Below, in pieces: positions 61,584 to 64,000 of a stretch of DNA of 64,000 nucleotides; position 1 is the first letter of the stretch; each line of letters starts with the position of its first letter. The translations under genes and the position numbers were made by a program. Source of the DNA: Telluria sp042683405. GTDB lineage: Bacteria > Pseudomonadota > Gammaproteobacteria > Burkholderiales > Burkholderiaceae_D. The DNA lies in NCBI RefSeq assembly GCF_042683405.1, contig NZ_JBHUJS010000003.1, positions 248,001-312,000 of the forward strand. Direction: 5' to 3'. The notes beneath the pieces are model-generated. The model did not search any database and was not told where the DNA came from. It was given only the letters and a program-made list of their open reading frames with translations.

Positions 61584-62714
61584 ATGAAACGAATCTCGTT
61601 GACTCCCCGAACCCGGTTGCTGCTCGTCGCCGGCGCCCTCTTGCTTGTTGTATTGCTCTTCTTTGTGTTCCGCAAGCCTGCGGTGCAGGAGGACGCGAAG
61701 GCGGGGCCGCAGCCTGCGCTGACGGTGACGGTCGCGCGGCCGTCCTCCGATTCGCTCCCGCTCACGCTGGGCGCGAACGGGAACGTCGCGGCATGGCAGG
61801 AGGCCTCGATCGGAAGCGAGGCGATGGGCCTGCGCCTGGCCGAGGTCCGCGTGAATGTGGGCGACGTGGTGAAGAAGGGCGAGGTGCTGGCGGTGTTTGC
61901 CAGCGAGACGGTGAATGCGGATGTGCAGCAGGCCCGCGCCGCGCTGATGGAGGCGCAGGCGATGGCGCAGGACGCGGCAGCCAATGCGGCGCGCGCCCGT
62001 TCGCTGCGGGCGACGGGCGCGCTGTCCGAGCAGCAGATCGGGCAGTACACGACTGCGGAAAGCACGGCCAATGCGCGCATCGCCGCTGCCAAAGCAACCC
62101 TGGAGGCGCAGCAGGTGCGGTTGCGCCAGGCCCGCGTGCTGGCGCCCGACAGCGGCGTCATTTCGGCACGCAGCGCCACTGTCGGCGCGGTGGCCGGCGC
62201 GGGCACGGAGCTGTTCCGCATGATCCGCCAGGGCCGCCTGGAGTGGCGCGCGGAAGTCACCGCGAACGACGTGGCCCGCATCAAGCCCGGCGCCGCTGCG
62301 GTGGTGCGCGCGCCGGACGGCAGCGAGGCGCGCGGCCGCGTGCGCATGATCGCGCCCACGGTGGACCCGCGCACCCGCACGACGCTGGTGTATGTCGACT
62401 TGCCACGCCCACAGGGCATGAACGCGCCGCTCAAGGCGGGCATGTTCGTGGGCGGACGGTTCGAACTCGGCACCTCGAGCGGGATCACGGTGCCGCAGCA
62501 GGCCGTCGTGGTGCGCGATGGCTTTTCCTACGTCTTCCGCCTGAACCGGGACAATCGCGTCAGCCAGGTCAAGGTGCAGCCGGGCCGTCGCATCGGCAAC
62601 CGGATCGAGATCGTCTCCGGCCTGGCGCAGGACGCACAGGTGGTCGTGACCGGGGCGGGCTTCCTCAACGAGGGCGACCTGGTGCGGGTGGCGCCGGCGC
62701 CCGCAGCCGGCTAA
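61584..62714 (+). CDS. RND efflux periplasmic adaptor (membrane fusion protein)
   Basis: A 376-residue adaptor linking the inner-membrane pump to the outer channel. One N-terminal hydrophobic anchor (LLLVAGALLLVVLLFFVF) is followed by the lipoyl half-motifs (AEVRVNVGDVVKKGEVLAVF and VLAPDSGVISARSATVGAVA) around an alpha-hairpin. Beta-barrel and membrane-proximal parts follow (IKPGAAAVVRAPDG, TVPQQAVVVRDGFSYVFRL). ATG 61584 is chosen because the longer open frame runs inside the preceding gene. The pump gene starts 9 bases after its stop behind GGAGG. Confidence 0.93.
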   Translation: MKRISLTPRTRLLLVAGALLLVVLLFFVFRKPAVQEDAKAGPQPALTVTVARPSSDSLPLTLGANGNVAAWQEASIGSEAMGLRLAEVRVNVGDVVKKGEVLAVFASETVNADVQQARAALMEAQAMAQDAAANAARARSLRATGALSEQQIGQYTTAESTANARIAAAKATLEAQQVRLRQARVLAPDSGVISARSATVGAVAGAGTELFRMIRQGRLEWRAEVTANDVARIKPGAAAVVRAPDGSEARGRVRMIAPTVDPRTRTTLVYVDLPRPQGMNAPLKAGMFVGGRFELGTSSGITVPQQAVVVRDGFSYVFRLNRDNRVSQVKVQPGRRIGNRIEIVSGLAQDAQVVVTGAGFLNEGDLVRVAPAPAAG

Positions 62715-62723
62715 GGAGGCGCG

Positions 62724-64000
62724 ATGAACTTCTCGGCGTTCTCGATCCGCAATCCGATCCCGGCGATCATGCTGTTCGCGCTGCTCACGCTGGCGGGGCT
62801 GCTGGCCTATCGCGCCAATGCGGTGCAGGACTTCCCCGATATCGAGCTACCGATCGTGACCGTGACGTCCACGCTGGAAGGCGCTGCGCCGGCGCAGCTG
62901 GAAACCGAAGTGGCGCGCAAGATCGAGGACTCGGTGGCGTCGCTGCAGGGCGTCAAGAATATCTATACCAAGGTGCTCGACGGCGTGGCGACCGTGACGG
63001 TCGAGTTCATCCTCGAGAAGAACCTGTCCGATGCGGTCAACGAGGTGCGCGATGCGGTGGCGCGCGTGCGGGCCGACCTGCCCGGCGAGATGCGCGACCC
63101 GATCGTCAGCAAGGTCTCGACCGCCGGCCGGGTGGTGCTGACCTTTGCGGCCAGTTCGACTGGTCCCGGCGCGCTGGACGCGCAGGAGCTGAGCTGGTTC
63201 GTGGACAACACCGTCACCAAGCGCCTGCTCAGCGTGCCCGGCCTGGGCGCGGTGAAGCGCGTGGGCGGTGTGACGCGCGAGGTGCGGGTGGAACTGGACG
63301 ACGGCCTGATGGCGGCACTGGGCGTATCGGCCATCGAGGTGTCGCGCCAGCTGCGCAGCGTGCAGCGCGAAGCGCCGGGCGGACGTGGCGACGTGGGCGG
63401 CGCCGAGCAGTCGGTGCGCACCATCGCCACCGTGGCCAGTGCGCAGGAGCTGGCGGCGCTCGATATCCCGCTGGCGGACGGGCGTCGCGTGCGCTTGTCC
63501 GAAATCGCGAAGGTGAGCGATACGGTCGCCGAGCCGCGCTCGCTGGCGACCCAGGACGGAAAGCCGGTGGTCGGCATCGAGGTGTTCCGCACCAAGGGCG
63601 CGAGCGAGATCGCGGTGGCGGAAGGCGCGCGCGAGGCGATCCGGCAGCTGCAGGCCGAGCATCCGCACGTCCGGATGCCGGAGGTGATCGATAACGCCGA
63701 GCCGGTGCAGGAGAACTTCGAGGCGTCGATGGAGCTGCTGTACGAGGGCGCGCTGCTGGCGGTGCTGGTGGTCTGGTGGTTCCTGCGCGACTGGCGCGCG
63801 ACGCTGGTGGCGGCGGCGGCGCTCCCGCTTTCCGTGATCCCGGCCTTCCTGGGACAGTATTGGTTCGGCTACACGCTCAATATGGTGACCCTGCTGTCGC
63901 TGGCGCTGGTCGTGGGCGTGCTGGTGGACGATGCGATCGTGGAGATCGAGAATATCGAACGCCATCTTCGGATGGGCAAGTCGCCGATGAAGGCTGCGCT
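62724..64000 (+). CDS. RND efflux pump, HAE1/AcrB-like (3'-truncated by window edge)
   Basis: The first 425 residues of an expected 1020-1050 are present. It begins MNFSAFSIRNPIPAIMLFALLTLAG (first membrane helix) after GGAGGCGCG. The porter domain shows DFPDIELPIVTVTSTLEGAAPAQLETEVARKIEDSVASLQGVK. Helices 2-4 follow, with the proton-relay Asp pair in VGVLVDDAIVEIENIERH. It exports drugs or other amphiphiles in exchange for protons, with the adaptor and channel encoded upstream. Substrate is not readable. The frame runs open to the window end with no sign of damage. Confidence 0.95.
   Translation, partial: MNFSAFSIRNPIPAIMLFALLTLAGLLAYRANAVQDFPDIELPIVTVTSTLEGAAPAQLETEVARKIEDSVASLQGVKNIYTKVLDGVATVTVEFILEKNLSDAVNEVRDAVARVRADLPGEMRDPIVSKVSTAGRVVLTFAASSTGPGALDAQELSWFVDNTVTKRLLSVPGLGAVKRVGGVTREVRVELDDGLMAALGVSAIEVSRQLRSVQREAPGGRGDVGGAEQSVRTIATVASAQELAALDIPLADGRRVRLSEIAKVSDTVAEPRSLATQDGKPVVGIEVFRTKGASEIAVAEGAREAIRQLQAEHPHVRMPEVIDNAEPVQENFEASMELLYEGALLAVLVVWWFLRDWRATLVAAAALPLSVIPAFLGQYWFGYTLNMVTLLSLALVVGVLVDDAIVEIENIERHLRMGKSPMKAA

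Overview
The window is a 64 kb, GC-rich piece of a Gram-negative proteobacterial chromosome. Gene content and protein style fit the betaproteobacterial family Oxalobacteraceae (Massilia/Telluria/Duganella type): GroEL with a GGM tail, a glucokinase fused to a HexR/RpiR regulator, a TonB-Xanth-Caul type receptor, an SmdAB-like exporter pair and a phasin-like protein. This assignment is inferred from the sequence, not from a database search. A run of Ns at 45879-45904 shows that this is a scaffold with an unresolved gap.

Layout. 1-9.6 kb is mixed housekeeping: the 3' part of groEL; a two-gene unit of a ParD-like protein and a second methionine aminopeptidase; an old-yellow-enzyme reductase; a GntR(YtrA)-ABC-permease operon followed by an S9 peptidase; and a small membrane-anchored protein. 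9.6-45.9 kb is one large alpha-glucan (starch/maltodextrin) utilisation region, interrupted only by a DEAD-box helicase gene. Its left block (9.6-26.3 kb) has a cytoplasmic alpha-glucosidase, a POT transporter and secreted pullulanase, the Glk-HexR fusion, a secreted alpha-amylase, phosphoglucomutase, two SLC45-like sugar transporters and a secreted GH31 alpha-glucosidase. Its right block (28.8-45.9 kb) has a TonB-dependent receptor with a flavin-dependent halogenase on one strand. Divergently, it has a GtsABCD-like sugar ABC importer, a cyclomaltodextrinase-like amylase, a debranching-type enzyme, a large six-hairpin hydrolase and an esterase. 45.9-64 kb holds a GNAT acetyltransferase, a cytosine-deaminase-like amidohydrolase, a phasin-like protein, the heterodimeric ABC exporter, an M29-like peptidase, an HD-GYP response regulator, a tandem pair of M1 metallopeptidases with a small secreted partner, and the start of an RND efflux operon.

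How it may work together (inference). Secreted pullulanase and amylases cut alpha-glucan. The TonB receptor brings oligosaccharides into the periplasm, where cyclomaltodextrinase-like, debranching, six-hairpin and GH31 enzymes trim them. The products enter through SLC45-like carriers and the glucose-type ABC importer. Cytoplasmic alpha-glucosidase, glucokinase and phosphoglucomutase then feed glycolysis. A palindromic box close to GTAGT-N3-ACTAC lies at or near the promoters of the alpha-glucosidase, POT/pullulanase, GH31, SLC45, TonB and ABC units. At three promoters it sits on the -10. The HexR half of the glucokinase fusion is the best local candidate to bind it.

Repeats. Three dispersed intergenic repeat families are visible: paired GGGGAC-N-GTCCCC palindromes after many stop codons; a GGGGTCAGGC family that forms a balanced nested inverted repeat at 59883-59988 and also borders the assembly gap; and a GTCCCAGC...GCTGGGAC hairpin seen twice. 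No tRNA, rRNA, CRISPR array or insertion sequence was recognised.
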